A DNA stretch of 64,000 bases. Source: Nocardia exalbida NBRC 100660 (lineage in GTDB: Bacteria > Actinomycetota > Actinomycetes > Mycobacteriales > Mycobacteriaceae). The position numbers were made by a program, and so were the translations under genes. Location of the stretch: assembly GCF_000308575.1 (NCBI RefSeq), contig NZ_BAFZ01000008.1, positions 1-64,000 on the forward strand. Direction: 5' to 3'. A model generated the notes under the pieces. It was not told the origin of the DNA, made no database searches, and was given only the letters and a program-made list of their open reading frames with translations. Positions within the stretch are counted from its first letter, which is position 1. Every line of letters starts with the position of its first letter. Positions 8,764-16,476 of the stretch are shown piece by piece.

Positions 8764-10311
8764 TCAGCGCGGGTCGCGGTCCTCGGGGTAGACGTCGTCG
8801 TCGGTCAGCAGCGCGCTGCCCGCGACCTGGTCCTGGGCCAAGGCGTCGAGGAAGGCGCGCGCCCAGCGATCCACGTCGTGGGCGAGCACTTGCCTGCGCA
8901 TCGAACGCATCCGCCTGCGTTTGACGTCGCGCTGGTCCTCGACAGCCGCGACGATGGCGTCCTTCACGTCGTCCAGGTCGTGCGGGTTACACAGGTACGC
9001 CTGCCGCAGCTCGGCCGCCGCGCCGGTGAACTCGCTCAGCACCAGGGCGCCGTTGAGCCCGCTGTGGCACGCGACGTACTCCTTGGCGACGAGGTTCATG
9101 CCGTCGCGCAGCGGCGTCACCAGCATCACGTCGGCGGTCACGAAGAACGCGATCAGCTCGTCGCGCGGGATCGGACGGTGCAGGTAGTGCACCACCGGGT
9201 AGCCGACCCGGGCGAACTCGCCGTTGATCCGGCCGACCTGGCGTTCGATGTCGCCGCGCATCTGGATGTAGCTCTCGACCCGCTCGCGACTGGGTGTGGC
9301 CAGCTGGATCATGACCGTGTCGGCGGGATCGATCCGGCCCTCGATGAGCAGCTCCTCGAGCGCGTTGAGGCGGATGTCGATGCCCTTGGTGTAGTCCAGC
9401 CGGTCCACGCCGAGCAGGATGGTCTTCGGGTTGCCCAGCTCGGCCCGGATCTTGGCGGCGCGTTCGCGCACCGACCTGCGCCTGGAATGCTCGTCCAGTT
9501 CGGCGGAGGCGATCGAGATGGGGAACGCGCCCACCCGCACCGTGCGGAACCCCACCTGGACGACGCCGAGCTTGGAGCGCACGCCGATCGAGCCGCGCGA
9601 GGTCGGCTGCCCGGCCAGTCTGCGGGCCAGATAGAGGAAGTTCTGCGCGCCGCCGGGCAGGTGGAAGCCGATGAGGTCGGCGCCGAGCAGACCCTCCACG
9701 ATCTCCGTGCGCCACGGCATCTGCATGAACAGCTCGACCGGCGGGAACGGGATGTGCAGGAAGAATCCGATGGTCAGGTCCGGGCGCAGCATGCGCAGCA
9801 TCTTGGGCACCAGCTGGAGCTGGTAGTCCTGCACCCACACGGTCGCGCCCTCGGCGGCGACCTTGGCGGTGGCCTCGGCGAAGCGCCGGTTCACGGTGAC
9901 GTAGGCGCTCCACCATTTGCGGTCGTAGACCGGCCGCACGATCACGTCGTGGTAGAGGGGCCACAGCGTGCCGTTGGAGAAGCCCTCGTAGTAGTCGGCC
10001 ACCTCGTCCGCGGACAGCGGGACCGGATGCAGTTCCAGGCCGTCCTCGATGATCGGGTCCACGTCGACGTTGGGGACCCCCGCCCAGCCGACCCACGCCC
10101 CCTTGTTGTTGCGCAGGACCGATTCCAGCGCGGTCACCAGACCGCCCGGGCTGCGCTTCCATCGGGTGCTGCCGTCGGGCAGTCGTTCGAGGTCGACGGG
10201 GAGCCGGTTGGCGACGACGACGAAACCGGAGCCGGTGTTCTCCGCCGCGGCGTCAGCAGTCGAGGTGTCTCTGGCTCGCTCGGAGTCGTCGGACGGATTC
10301 ATCTGGTCCAC
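8764..10311 (-). CDS. otsA: Trehalose-6-phosphate synthase (GT20)
   Basis: OtsA transfers glucose from a nucleotide sugar to glucose-6-phosphate, giving trehalose-6-phosphate, a step toward trehalose and the mycolate carrier trehalose. It is 515 aa with a GTG start preceded by AAGGA at good spacing. The GT20 fold is clear: [13 protein letters not shown] near the N-terminus, [39 protein letters not shown], and the C-terminal [14 protein letters not shown] motif. The first 28 residues are a disordered extension. It lies between a small conserved gene upstream and the phoP-like gene 67 bp downstream. Confidence 0.95.
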   Translation of the reverse strand: MDQMNPSDDSERARDTSTADAAAENTGSGFVVVANRLPVDLERLPDGSTRWKRSPGGLVTALESVLRNNKGAWVGWAGVPNVDVDPIIEDGLELHPVPLSADEVADYYEGFSNGTLWPLYHDVIVRPVYDRKWWSAYVTVNRRFAEATAKVAAEGATVWVQDYQLQLVPKMLRMLRPDLTIGFFLHIPFPPVELFMQMPWRTEIVEGLLGADLIGFHLPGGAQNFLYLARRLAGQPTSRGSIGVRSKLGVVQVGFRTVRVGAFPISIASAELDEHSRRRSVRERAAKIRAELGNPKTILLGVDRLDYTKGIDIRLNALEELLIEGRIDPADTVMIQLATPSRERVESYIQMRGDIERQVGRINGEFARVGYPVVHYLHRPIPRDELIAFFVTADVMLVTPLRDGMNLVAKEYVACHSGLNGALVLSEFTGAAAELRQAYLCNPHDLDDVKDAIVAAVEDQRDVKRRRMRSMRRQVLAHDVDRWARAFLDALAQDQVAGSALLTDDDVYPEDRDPR

Positions 10312-10386
10312 TCACGCATCCTTTGCGCGTTGCTTCATCCCGCTGGAGTTGTGTAGTCGACGTCGCCGTTGGCGTCGAGAACGAGA

Positions 10387-10557
10387 CTATTCGCCTCGCG
10401 CGTTCGGTCCAATACCCAACATGGACAACAACATCCGGCACTCATCGGCGTCCTCGGCGTATGCCGCGACCACCCGCTGCGCCTGACGCGCGGTTTCGTC
10501 GGCGAGCGGTTCCAGATCGTCGTCCGCAATGTCGTTCGCGCTGCCCTTCACGGCCAT
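10387..10557 (-). CDS. Small conserved hypothetical protein upstream of otsA
   Basis: A 56-aa acidic, helical protein (starts MAVKGSANDIADDDLEPL, ends MLLSMLGIGPNARGE). It has a strong ribosome site, GGAGG, a few bases before the ATG, and is on the same strand as otsA, 75 bp upstream of it. The sequence has no membrane segment or known motif. It probably shares a transcript with otsA. A regulatory role is possible but unsupported. Confidence 0.7.
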   Translation of the reverse strand: MAVKGSANDIADDDLEPLADETARQAQRVVAAYAEDADECRMLLSMLGIGPNARGE

Positions 10558-10746
10558 CGTCAAGTCCTCCCGGCTCAGTGCGCTCTTACCCTGCGAAAAG
10601 CCAATGGTATGCGACGCTGGAGGGTGCGTCCGCCGGGGCGCTGGCCGAAAGGCGGCACGCGCCGCCGGGGCACCCCGGTCGATGCGTCCGCCCCGCCGGT
10701 CCCTATACCGTGGGAACCAGCACCAACTCTCCACGAAAGGGTCGAT

Positions 10747-11565
10747 ATGCCGCTGGCCACGGTGAACGGGATTTCCCTCAACTATCAGGTGAAGGGTGAC
10801 CGCGCCAAGGGCTCCGCGCCGCTCGTGGTCATGATCATGGGCACCGGCAGTCCCGGCCGAGTGTGGGAGCTGCACCAGGTTCCCGCCCTGGTCGCGGCCG
10901 GTTACCGGGTGTGCACGTTCGACAATCGCGGGATCGCGCCGTCGTTCGAGGCCGCCTCGGGCATGTCCATCGACGAGCTGGTCGCCGACACCGCGGCCCT
11001 GATCGAATTCCTGGACGAGGGTCCGGCGCTGGTGGTGGGCACCTCGATGGGCGCGCGCGTGGCGCAGGAGCTGGCGCTGGCCCGCCCCGACCTGGTGCGC
11101 AAGGCGGTGTTCATGGCCGGGCACGGGCGGCTGGACCAGTTCCAGAAGACGCTTTCGCTCGGCGAACACGAACTCGACGCCGCCGGGGTGAAACTGCCGC
11201 CGAAATATGAGGCGGCGATCACCGCGGTCATGAATCTCTCGCCCGCGACCATGGCCGACACGAACGCCGCGCGCGACTGGCTCGACCTGTTCGAGTTCAC
11301 CGGCGGGCCGGTCACGCCCGGCATTCGCGCCCAGCGCAGGATGGACCACGATTTCGACCGGGTGCAGGCCTACCGGGCGATCCGCGTGCCTTGTCTTTCG
11401 GTCGGATTCGCCGACGACCGGATGATTCCGCCGTATCTGTCCAGGGAGATCGCCGCCGTGATTCCGGGCGCGCGGTATCAGGAGGTACCGGACGCGGGGC
11501 ATTTCGGGTATTTGGAGCGTCCCGAGGCGGTCAACAAGATTCTCTTGGACTTCTTCGCGGGCTGA
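10747..11565 (+). CDS. Alpha/beta hydrolase
   Basis: A 272-aa single-domain alpha/beta hydrolase. The catalytic Ser is S100 in GTSMG, the acid is in the VGFADDRMIPP segment, and the His is in DAGHFGYLERP. The FDNRGIAPS motif after strand 4 is typical of the chloroperoxidase/esterase group. The ATG follows an AAGGG site. A long upstream extension of the frame has no coding look and was left out. It precedes the mbtH-like gene on the same strand, which raises the possibility of a role in non-ribosomal peptide chemistry. The substrate is unknown. Confidence 0.85.
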   Translation: MPLATVNGISLNYQVKGDRAKGSAPLVVMIMGTGSPGRVWELHQVPALVAAGYRVCTFDNRGIAPSFEAASGMSIDELVADTAALIEFLDEGPALVVGTSMGARVAQELALARPDLVRKAVFMAGHGRLDQFQKTLSLGEHELDAAGVKLPPKYEAAITAVMNLSPATMADTNAARDWLDLFEFTGGPVTPGIRAQRRMDHDFDRVQAYRAIRVPCLSVGFADDRMIPPYLSREIAAVIPGARYQEVPDAGHFGYLERPEAVNKILLDFFAG

Positions 11566-11734
11566 TTGTGAGTCGGCCGGGGTGGCGGCCTAGGTAACCG
11601 CCCAGGCGTAACGTCTTGCTTGCTAGTGTCGAAACAACGCTCGGGGTCTCTCGGTGTCAGGGGTTCACAGCAGCCCGGCACCGGGTGAACCAGGAGCGAT
11701 CCCGTACATAGCGCCAGTATCCAGTGAGGTGAAA

Positions 11735-11977
11735 TTGAGCACCAACCCCTTCGATGATGAAGACGGCCGCTTCTTCGTCCTGGTCAACGACGAGGAACAG
11801 CATTCCCTGTGGCCGGCCTTCGCAGAGGTTCCAGCCGGATGGCGAGTCGTGTTCGGCGAGGACAGCCGCGCCGCTTGTGTCGAGTACGTGGAGAAGAACT
11901 GGACCGACATGCGTCCGAAGAGCCTGCGCGACGCCATGGCCGCCGACGACGCGGCTCGTCAGGGCGCGCAGTCCTGA
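11735..11977 (+). CDS. MbtH-like protein (TTG start)
   Basis: An 80-aa MbtH-family protein. Members bind and activate the adenylation domains of non-ribosomal peptide synthetases. The family pattern is complete: [10 protein letters not shown] at the start, [21 protein letters not shown] and [10 protein letters not shown], including the conserved Trp residues. I chose the TTG at 11735 because the conserved sequence begins there and AGTGAGG (11723-11729) sits 5 nt upstream. A GTG at 11729 and another at 11654 are alternatives. No NRPS gene is present in the window, so it acts in trans or is an orphan. Confidence 0.9.
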   Translation: MSTNPFDDEDGRFFVLVNDEEQHSLWPAFAEVPAGWRVVFGEDSRAACVEYVEKNWTDMRPKSLRDAMAADDAARQGAQS

Positions 11978-12174
11978 TCGGTCCTCCGAGTGCCGCGCTC
12001 CCGGCGCGGCAGGTTCGTGGTCCCGTCATGTCTCGCGTCCGAGCGACCGCCGCCGCCGACTTCATCGTGGGCGGGCCGGTCGCTCGGGCCTGAGTTCGAA
12101 AGCGGTTGTCCGGTCGTAAGGGTCGCGTTCGGCGCCGAACGCGGTTCCGCTGTCCCCCGGACAGCGCCCCCGGT

Positions 12175-12180
12175 TATGAT
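12175..12180 (+). promoter_or_regulatory. Candidate -10 element of the tRNA-Thr promoter
   Basis: TATGAT ends 15 bp before the tRNA and matches the -10 consensus at five of six bases. A convincing -35 box is not visible; TGTCCC at 12151-12156 is the nearest candidate at 18-bp spacing. Confidence 0.45.
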
Positions 12181-12195
12181 GACAACCGCTTTCCC

Positions 12196-12270
12196 GCCTC
12201 CTTAGCTCAGTGGTAGAGCACTCGCCTTGTAAGCGAGCGGTCGTCAGTTCAATCCTGACAGGGGGCTCCA
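12196..12270 (+). tRNA. tRNA-Thr (anticodon TGT)
   Basis: A full cloverleaf can be drawn. The acceptor stem is GCCTCCT/AGGGGGC with one G-T pair, the D-arm contains AGCTCAGTGGTAGAGC, and the anticodon stem is CTCGC/GCGAG around the loop CTTGTAA, giving anticodon TGT. The T-arm is GTCAG-TTCAATC-CTGAC, followed by discriminator T and an encoded CCA. It reads ACA threonine codons. Its 3' half is repeated downstream. Confidence 0.95.
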
Positions 12271-12503
12271 TGTCGCAGCCGCTGCGCGTCTGAGCTCAGT
12301 GGTAGAGGCCGTGCCCGGTGTTGTAAGCGAGCGGTCGTCAGTTCAATCCTGACAGGGGGCTCCATGTCGCAGCCGCTGCGCGTCTGAGCTCAGTGGTAGA
12401 GGCCGTGCCCGGTGTTGTAAGCGAGCGGTCGTCAGTTCAATCCTGACAGGGGGCTCCACGTCGCAGCCGCTGCGCGTCTGAGCTCAGTGGTAGAGGCCGT
12501 GCT
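12271..12503 (+). repeat. 94-bp tandem units carrying degenerate tRNA-Thr copies
   Basis: Two adjacent 94-bp units (12271-12364 and 12365-12458) appear identical, and a third partial copy of about 44 bp runs into the 3' end of the next gene. Each unit ends with the exact 3' half of tRNA-Thr, from the anticodon loop to CCA. The 5' half is replaced: the acceptor 5' strand and anticodon-stem 5' strand no longer pair, so these are not functional tRNAs. The D-arm-like 15-mer AGCTCAGTGGTAGAG is kept in each unit and also forms the 3' end of the gene at 12484-12651. Confidence 0.9.
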
Positions 12504-12651
12504 CGCGGAGATAGCGCTCGGCGCTCAGCTTTCGCGGACACGGCGGGGCGCAGCTCGCGTGCAGTTTCATCAGCCCTCGCGCGTGTTCGTCGTCGGCAGG
12601 CAGATTGCCGTCTTCGCAGTAGTCCTCCACCCAGGAACGCCGCGCCGTCAT
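12484..12651 (-). CDS. Small Cys-containing protein of unknown function
   Basis: A 55-aa protein (starts MTARRSWVEDYCEDGNLP, ends RYLREHGLYH) with a CAPPC motif and a further Cys at residue 12. It has no membrane segment. The ATG overlaps the stop of the small membrane protein gene upstream (ATGA), so the two are probably co-translated. The last codons and stop coincide with a 15-bp tRNA D-arm-like sequence that is part of the tandem repeats. The three Cys could bind metal or form a disulphide; that is inference. I do not know the family. Confidence 0.7.
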   Translation of the reverse strand: MTARRSWVEDYCEDGNLPADDEHARGLMKLHASCAPPCPRKLSAERYLREHGLYH

Positions 12652-12812
12652 CGCTGCTCGTCCTCCAGCCGCGCGAAGATCTCACGCGCCGAGACCGACT
12701 CGTCGGGCTCGCCGCCGAGATCGAGTAGCCAGGGCAACACCCAGAAGACGAGTATCAGCAGTCCGCCGACGGCGGCCATGACGATCAGGGTGACTGCGAG
12801 GTCTGTGGGCAT
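12648..12812 (-). CDS. Small single-pass membrane protein
   Basis: A 54-aa protein with one membrane helix at about 5-30 (LAVTLIVMAAVGGLLILVFWVL), followed by a charged cytoplasmic or external tail (DLGGEPDESVSAREIFARLEDEQR). The ATG at 12812 has an AAGGGG site 8 nt upstream. An in-frame ATG at 12833 is less likely. Its stop overlaps the next small gene. The pair is divergent from the XRE regulator gene at 13001, which may control it. Function unknown. Confidence 0.7.
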   Translation of the reverse strand: MPTDLAVTLIVMAAVGGLLILVFWVLPWLLDLGGEPDESVSAREIFARLEDEQR

Positions 12813-12988
12813 TCTGGTAACCCCTTCAAGCATTGTGGTGTAGTTGGTTTGCGCCCGGCGCCGAGGAGGTCGGTTCTCGACCCGACGCCGGGGCCACATC
12901 CAGAATCGGCTGACGGGGTGTGTCCGCGCGATGACGTAACCGACGTCAATGCACCTCTATTCAGGGCGACATTAAGGCGTCAAAGGGT

Positions 12989-12994
12989 TACCGT
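12989..12994 (+). promoter_or_regulatory. Candidate -10 of a leaderless promoter for the XRE gene
   Basis: TACCGT ends 6 bp before the ATG at 13001, so transcription would begin at or next to the start codon. The 188-bp divergent region between 12812 and 13001 should hold promoters for both directions. It is richer in A/T than the flanks. Confidence 0.5.
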
Positions 12995-13000
12995 GACGAC

Positions 13001-13747
13001 ATGGCTTCCGCACCGAACACGGCACTGCGCGCGGCCCGGAACGCGCGCCTGATGAGCCAGGACGACCTAGCGCGCGCACTCCGGGAAGCCGGGTGCGCCA
13101 GCGCAACCAAACGCCTTGTGCAGCGCTGGGAATCCGGGCTCACCGCCAACCCGCGGCCGTCGCACGCGCGGGCGCTGGAGAAAGTGATGCGGCTACCGAT
13201 CGAGTCGTTGGGGTTCGGTGCCGTGATGGCCGGCCGAAGTCTCACCGGCGGTGAGGACGGAACCGAGGTCGACTCCGCTATCGGCGAAGTCGCGCCCGAA
13301 CAGTTCGCCGCCGCGCGGCGACCGAGGACGCCGGGCAATTACTCAGGGATTTGGTTATCCCGCTACGAGTACTACTCGTCCGGGCGAGATGCGACGTTCA
13401 CGGCTGTGCATCATGTCGTGGTGTTGCAGCACGACAGCCGCCTGACCGTGCGCTCCCTGCCGAACTCCGCGCAGTCCTCCTTGGAAATGGACCTGACCGT
13501 CGACGGGCACGTCGCTACGGGCACATGGCGCGAACACACTGCCCAGGACGGCTACTACCGCGGTGCCTACTACCACGGGGCCATCCAACTGCTGATCGAG
13601 CTGACCGGCGCCCGGATGGCGGGTAAGTGGGTCGGATTCGGCAAGAGTTTCGAAATCAACTCCGGGCCGTGGGAGTTGGTGTTGCAGGACTCCTCGACAT
13701 CCAAGGCCGCGATCGACGCTTACGACCGCCCGCCGGACATGGCTTGA
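13001..13747 (+). CDS. XRE-family regulator with a beta-rich C-terminal domain
   Basis: A 248-aa protein. Residues about 5-65 form a helix-turn-helix of the XRE type (ALRAARNARLMSQDDLARALREAG, VQRWESGL). A linker rich in Glu/Ala runs to about 110. The C-terminal 130 residues look like an all-beta domain rich in Tyr, Trp and Gly (YSGIWLSRYEYYSSGRD, GTWREHTAQDGYYRGAYYHG, GKWVGFGKSFEIN). That part may bind a ligand or partner; I cannot name its family. It is divergent from the two small-protein genes and followed by a broken XRE gene. A role as local regulator is inferred from this layout. Confidence 0.75.
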   Translation: MASAPNTALRAARNARLMSQDDLARALREAGCASATKRLVQRWESGLTANPRPSHARALEKVMRLPIESLGFGAVMAGRSLTGGEDGTEVDSAIGEVAPEQFAAARRPRTPGNYSGIWLSRYEYYSSGRDATFTAVHHVVVLQHDSRLTVRSLPNSAQSSLEMDLTVDGHVATGTWREHTAQDGYYRGAYYHGAIQLLIELTGARMAGKWVGFGKSFEINSGPWELVLQDSSTSKAAIDAYDRPPDMA

Positions 13748-13878
13748 CGGCTTTCGCGTTCGCTCGCCATCGTCACACCTCGGTTTGACTGTCCGACCTG
13801 CATGGACCCGACGCCGGGGCCCGCGGATACCTGTCCTCGGGAGAACCTGTGAAGCTCTTCGTGCGTCACCGTGGAGGC

Positions 13879-14250
13879 ATGGACGATGCCGGGGTCGGGG
13901 AACGGACCGCCAGGGCGCGCAAGCTGGTTCGGCTCACAGCTACAGCTTGCGCTGAAGGCGAACGTCTCGGTGTCGCTGCTGCGCAAGGTGGAGCGAGGCG
14001 CCCGGCCCGTCTCGCCCGCGTTCATCGCAGCCGTGGCAGCCGCTCTGGGCGTGAACATCGAGGACCTGACCGGGCAGCCCTACAGCCCGGCGGGTGACTA
14101 TGCCGGAGCGCACGCCACCATTCGCGAGTTGCGCCGGAAGATCCTGGCGTTCGACGACGAACCTCTGAGCGCGCCGAGCACGCTGAAAGAGCTGACGGCC
14201 GCACTGCGCCGGGCTCAGGAGAGCGTGGGTCGCGGCCGGGCCCTGGGATA
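13879..14250 (+). pseudogene. Broken XRE-family regulator gene
   Basis: The 5' part reads MDDAGVGERTARARKLVRL in one frame. It then continues as QLQLALKANVSVSLLRKVERG in the +1 frame, a standard XRE helix-turn-helix. Restoring one base near 13934 joins the halves without loss. The joined frame runs through GVNIEDLTGQPY and a helical segment to about 14250, where the similarity to the family stops. Relatives I recall are around 400 aa, so about 250 residues are missing. A frameshift plus 3' truncation suggests decay. If only the frameshift were a sequencing error, a truncated regulator would remain. Confidence 0.7.
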
Positions 14251-14492
14251 CGCGGTCTCGTGCGGGCGGCGAGACCACGCCGACCGAGTTCGGTCGGGGC
14301 TTCCTCATGGTGAAGGTCGGTGGTGCGTGGTTCCGAACGTGTCCGGTCCGAATTCGGCCGAATGCGTCGGGTGATTCGTCGTCGGATCCGGTCGAAATGG
14401 CCGAGCGAAGCGGGCGACCAGTATGACGGCCGGTAGCGAACAGCCAGCAGATCTGATTACCGACTGACGAGCATGTTTTCGGCTACGAGTCT

Positions 14493-14571
14493 GTTTGTAG
14501 TCTGGTGTGCGCAAACATCTCTCGCCATGAGCCTGTTCAGGTCACGGGCAAACACCAGATGAGCTACAAAC
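14493..14571. repeat. Nested inverted repeats in a gene-free stretch (14251-14713)
   Basis: GTTTGTAG (14493-14500) pairs with CTACAAAC (14564-14571). Just inside, CTGGTGT (14502-14508) pairs with ACACCAG (14552-14558). The centre contains CCTG-TT-CAGG (14532-14541). The whole can fold as a long hairpin or cruciform. The surrounding 460 bp, 14251-14713, contain no convincing gene and are lower in GC. The repeat could be a mobile-element end, an attachment site or a regulatory structure for the wall hydrolase gene. Confidence 0.6.
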
Positions 14572-14688
14572 GGGACTAGTCGGCATACTTCGCGCACATT
14601 GGGGTGAACCTGGCTGTATCGGGTTCTTCATCTGCCGAAAGTTGCTGAGATGTACGAATACAACGCGTTGCTGCCGACCGATACGCGG

Positions 14689-14700
14689 GCTCGTACGAGC
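14689..14700. promoter_or_regulatory. Perfect 12-bp palindrome before the wall-hydrolase start
   Basis: GCTCGTACGAGC ends 13 bp before the ATG at 14714 and just before the G-rich ribosome site. It may be an operator, or a small hairpin that limits access to the ribosome site. No regulator can be assigned. Confidence 0.4.
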
Positions 14701-14713
14701 ACGGGGGTGCGCG

Positions 14714-16423
14714 ATGACTGAGCTGATCGACTTCTCCGCCGCACTCATCGATCCGCGAGCGATCAAGGACGCCGGATACGCGGGCGTCATCGGTTACTTC
14801 AGCGATTCCCGTCCAGGCACGAATTTCGGGGCGAAGCCGCTGCGGCGGGAATACTGCGACCGATTGCGCGCCATCGGGCTCGAGATAGTGAGCAATTACC
14901 AGTACGGCAAGGGCGAGACGTCGGATTGGAAAGGCGGTTACGACGCGGGCGTGCGTCATGCGCGGATCGCGCTGGATTATCACCTCGCGGCCGGCGGGCC
15001 CCGTTTCCGTCCGCTGTATGCCCCGGTCGACGCGAATCCGTCTTTGGCGGAGTGGAATTCGCTGATCGCTCCGTTTCTACGGGGATGGGCATCGGTGGTC
15101 GGATGGGAATGGACCGGTATGTACGGCAATGCCCGGTGCATCGACTGGGCGCTCGAGGACGGTGTCGCCTGTTGGTTCTGGCAACACAACTGGTCCGGCG
15201 ATTCCTCGATCAACGGCGACCATCCCGCCGCGCACCTCCATCAGATCCGCATCGACCGCGACCGGGTCGCGGGCGTCGTGGTGGATGTGAACAGAGTCCT
15301 CGCCGACGACTACGGCCAGTGGTCGAAGGCCATCTCGAATCCAGGGGGAGTCATGCAGAAGCCGGATTACGTCGAATTGGACCGAATGGGCGACTCCGCC
15401 TCCAGCAGGCACGGGGCGCGCGTCGAGAACTTCCTGCTGCACACTCAGGAAGGCAACGGAACGGCCGAGAGCCTGGCCAACTACCTGAATAATCCGGCGA
15501 ATGGGGTGAGCTACCACTACACCGTGCGCGATCGCGTGGTGGTAGACGTGGTCGACACCGATCTGGCCAGTTGGTCGGTACTGGACGCGAACTCGTTCAC
15601 GATCAACCTCTGCTTCGCGGGCAGCCGCGCGGCGTGGAGCCGCAACGACTGGCTGAGCATCCGCGACGACATCCGGATCGCGGCCTGGCTCGCGGTGCAG
15701 GACGCGCGCAAATACGGGTTCGACACGTATGTCATCGCGCCGCCCTATCAGCGGCGTCAGGGCATCTCCGACCACAAGTACGTCACCGAGTGTCTCGGCA
15801 TCGGCACGCACACCGACGTGGGACCGAATTTCCCCTGGGACGTGTTCGCCGCCGACGTGCGCGGTTTCGCCACCGGCGAGCCGACCGGGTCGGAACCGAA
15901 CGCGATCAACGATTGCGCGGCCGCGAATCCATGGCTGGGCGCCCGGATCACGCAGGGTGAGATCGCGACGCCCGACGGCGCGGGCCGCTTCGCCCAGTTC
16001 GAGCACGGGTACATCTATTGGCATCCGGATACCGGTGCGCACGCCATCCCGGAGACGCTGTGGGGAAAGTTCGAGCAGTTGGGCTGGGAGGCGGGTCCGC
16101 TCGGCTACCCGATCACCGATCGTGCCGTCATGTCCGGGCCGGACGGCCAGACGGCGGGTGAGGTGCAAGGCTTCCAGGGCGGGGCGCTCTACCGGCGGCA
16201 ATCCAGCGGCAGCGTCTACTGGGTGCACGGCGCGATCCGCGACCGCTGGAACCGCGCGGGTTACGAGAACGGGCCGCTGGGCTGGCCGGCGAGCGATGAG
16301 ATCCCCTGGGACACCGGCACCTATCAGGATTTCGAGCACGGCCGGATCTATTGGACACCGGCTCAGACGCTCGCGACGGTGGCGGTCGGAGGGGTGGATA
16401 CTCCGCTGCACGACGTGGGCTGA
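14714..16423 (+). CDS. Three-domain wall hydrolase: DUF1906, amidase, LGFP repeats
   Basis: A 569-aa protein with an endolysin-like layout. Residues about 3-205 are a DUF1906 (GH25-like, Rv2525c-type) domain with IDFSAALIDP, YAPVDANP and GWEWTGMYGN motifs. Residues about 215-400 are an Amidase_2/PGRP domain with zinc-ligand His near 241 (LLHTQEG) and near 352-365 (SDHKYVTE, GTHTDVGPNF). Residues about 410-569 hold LGFP-type repeats (GWEAGPLGYPITD, GYENGPLGWPASDE), which bind arabinogalactan-type walls. No signal peptide or membrane helix is visible. The ATG follows GGGGGTG. The upstream frame extension has no coding character. It could be a phage or lysis-type lysin, or a non-classically exported wall enzyme. 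Confidence 0.85.
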   Translation: MTELIDFSAALIDPRAIKDAGYAGVIGYFSDSRPGTNFGAKPLRREYCDRLRAIGLEIVSNYQYGKGETSDWKGGYDAGVRHARIALDYHLAAGGPRFRPLYAPVDANPSLAEWNSLIAPFLRGWASVVGWEWTGMYGNARCIDWALEDGVACWFWQHNWSGDSSINGDHPAAHLHQIRIDRDRVAGVVVDVNRVLADDYGQWSKAISNPGGVMQKPDYVELDRMGDSASSRHGARVENFLLHTQEGNGTAESLANYLNNPANGVSYHYTVRDRVVVDVVDTDLASWSVLDANSFTINLCFAGSRAAWSRNDWLSIRDDIRIAAWLAVQDARKYGFDTYVIAPPYQRRQGISDHKYVTECLGIGTHTDVGPNFPWDVFAADVRGFATGEPTGSEPNAINDCAAANPWLGARITQGEIATPDGAGRFAQFEHGYIYWHPDTGAHAIPETLWGKFEQLGWEAGPLGYPITDRAVMSGPDGQTAGEVQGFQGGALYRRQSSGSVYWVHGAIRDRWNRAGYENGPLGWPASDEIPWDTGTYQDFEHGRIYWTPAQTLATVAVGGVDTPLHDVG

Positions 16424-16434
16424 CGGAAAGCGGA

Positions 16435-16463
16435 AGGTCCGACCGCGAGCCGCGGCCGGACCT
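16435..16463. terminator. Bidirectional hairpin terminator between convergent genes
   Basis: AGGTCCG and CGGACCT enclose an inner CCGCG-AGC-CGCGG stem, giving 12 pairs with one mismatch and a 3-nt loop. It lies 11 bp after the wall-hydrolase stop and 13 bp before the convergent HIT stop, the expected place for a shared terminator. Confidence 0.75.
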
Positions 16464-16476
16464 CTCCGAACGCGAT

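Noticed and set aside
10387..11502. A 371-codon minus-strand frame over the alpha/beta hydrolase gene
   Set aside because: Only its last 56 codons, starting at 10557 after a GGAGG site, look like a protein. The remainder is antisense to the hydrolase.
12271..12458. Two further tRNA-Thr genes
   Set aside because: The acceptor and anticodon stems cannot pair on the 5' side, so these are degenerate copies rather than tRNAs.
12271..12503. A CRISPR-like array
   Set aside because: The units are directly adjacent, about 94 bp long and tRNA-derived, with no spacers and no cas genes.
14305..14514. A 69-codon minus-strand frame in the gene-free stretch
   Set aside because: There is no ribosome site and no coding pattern, and it covers one arm of the inverted repeat.
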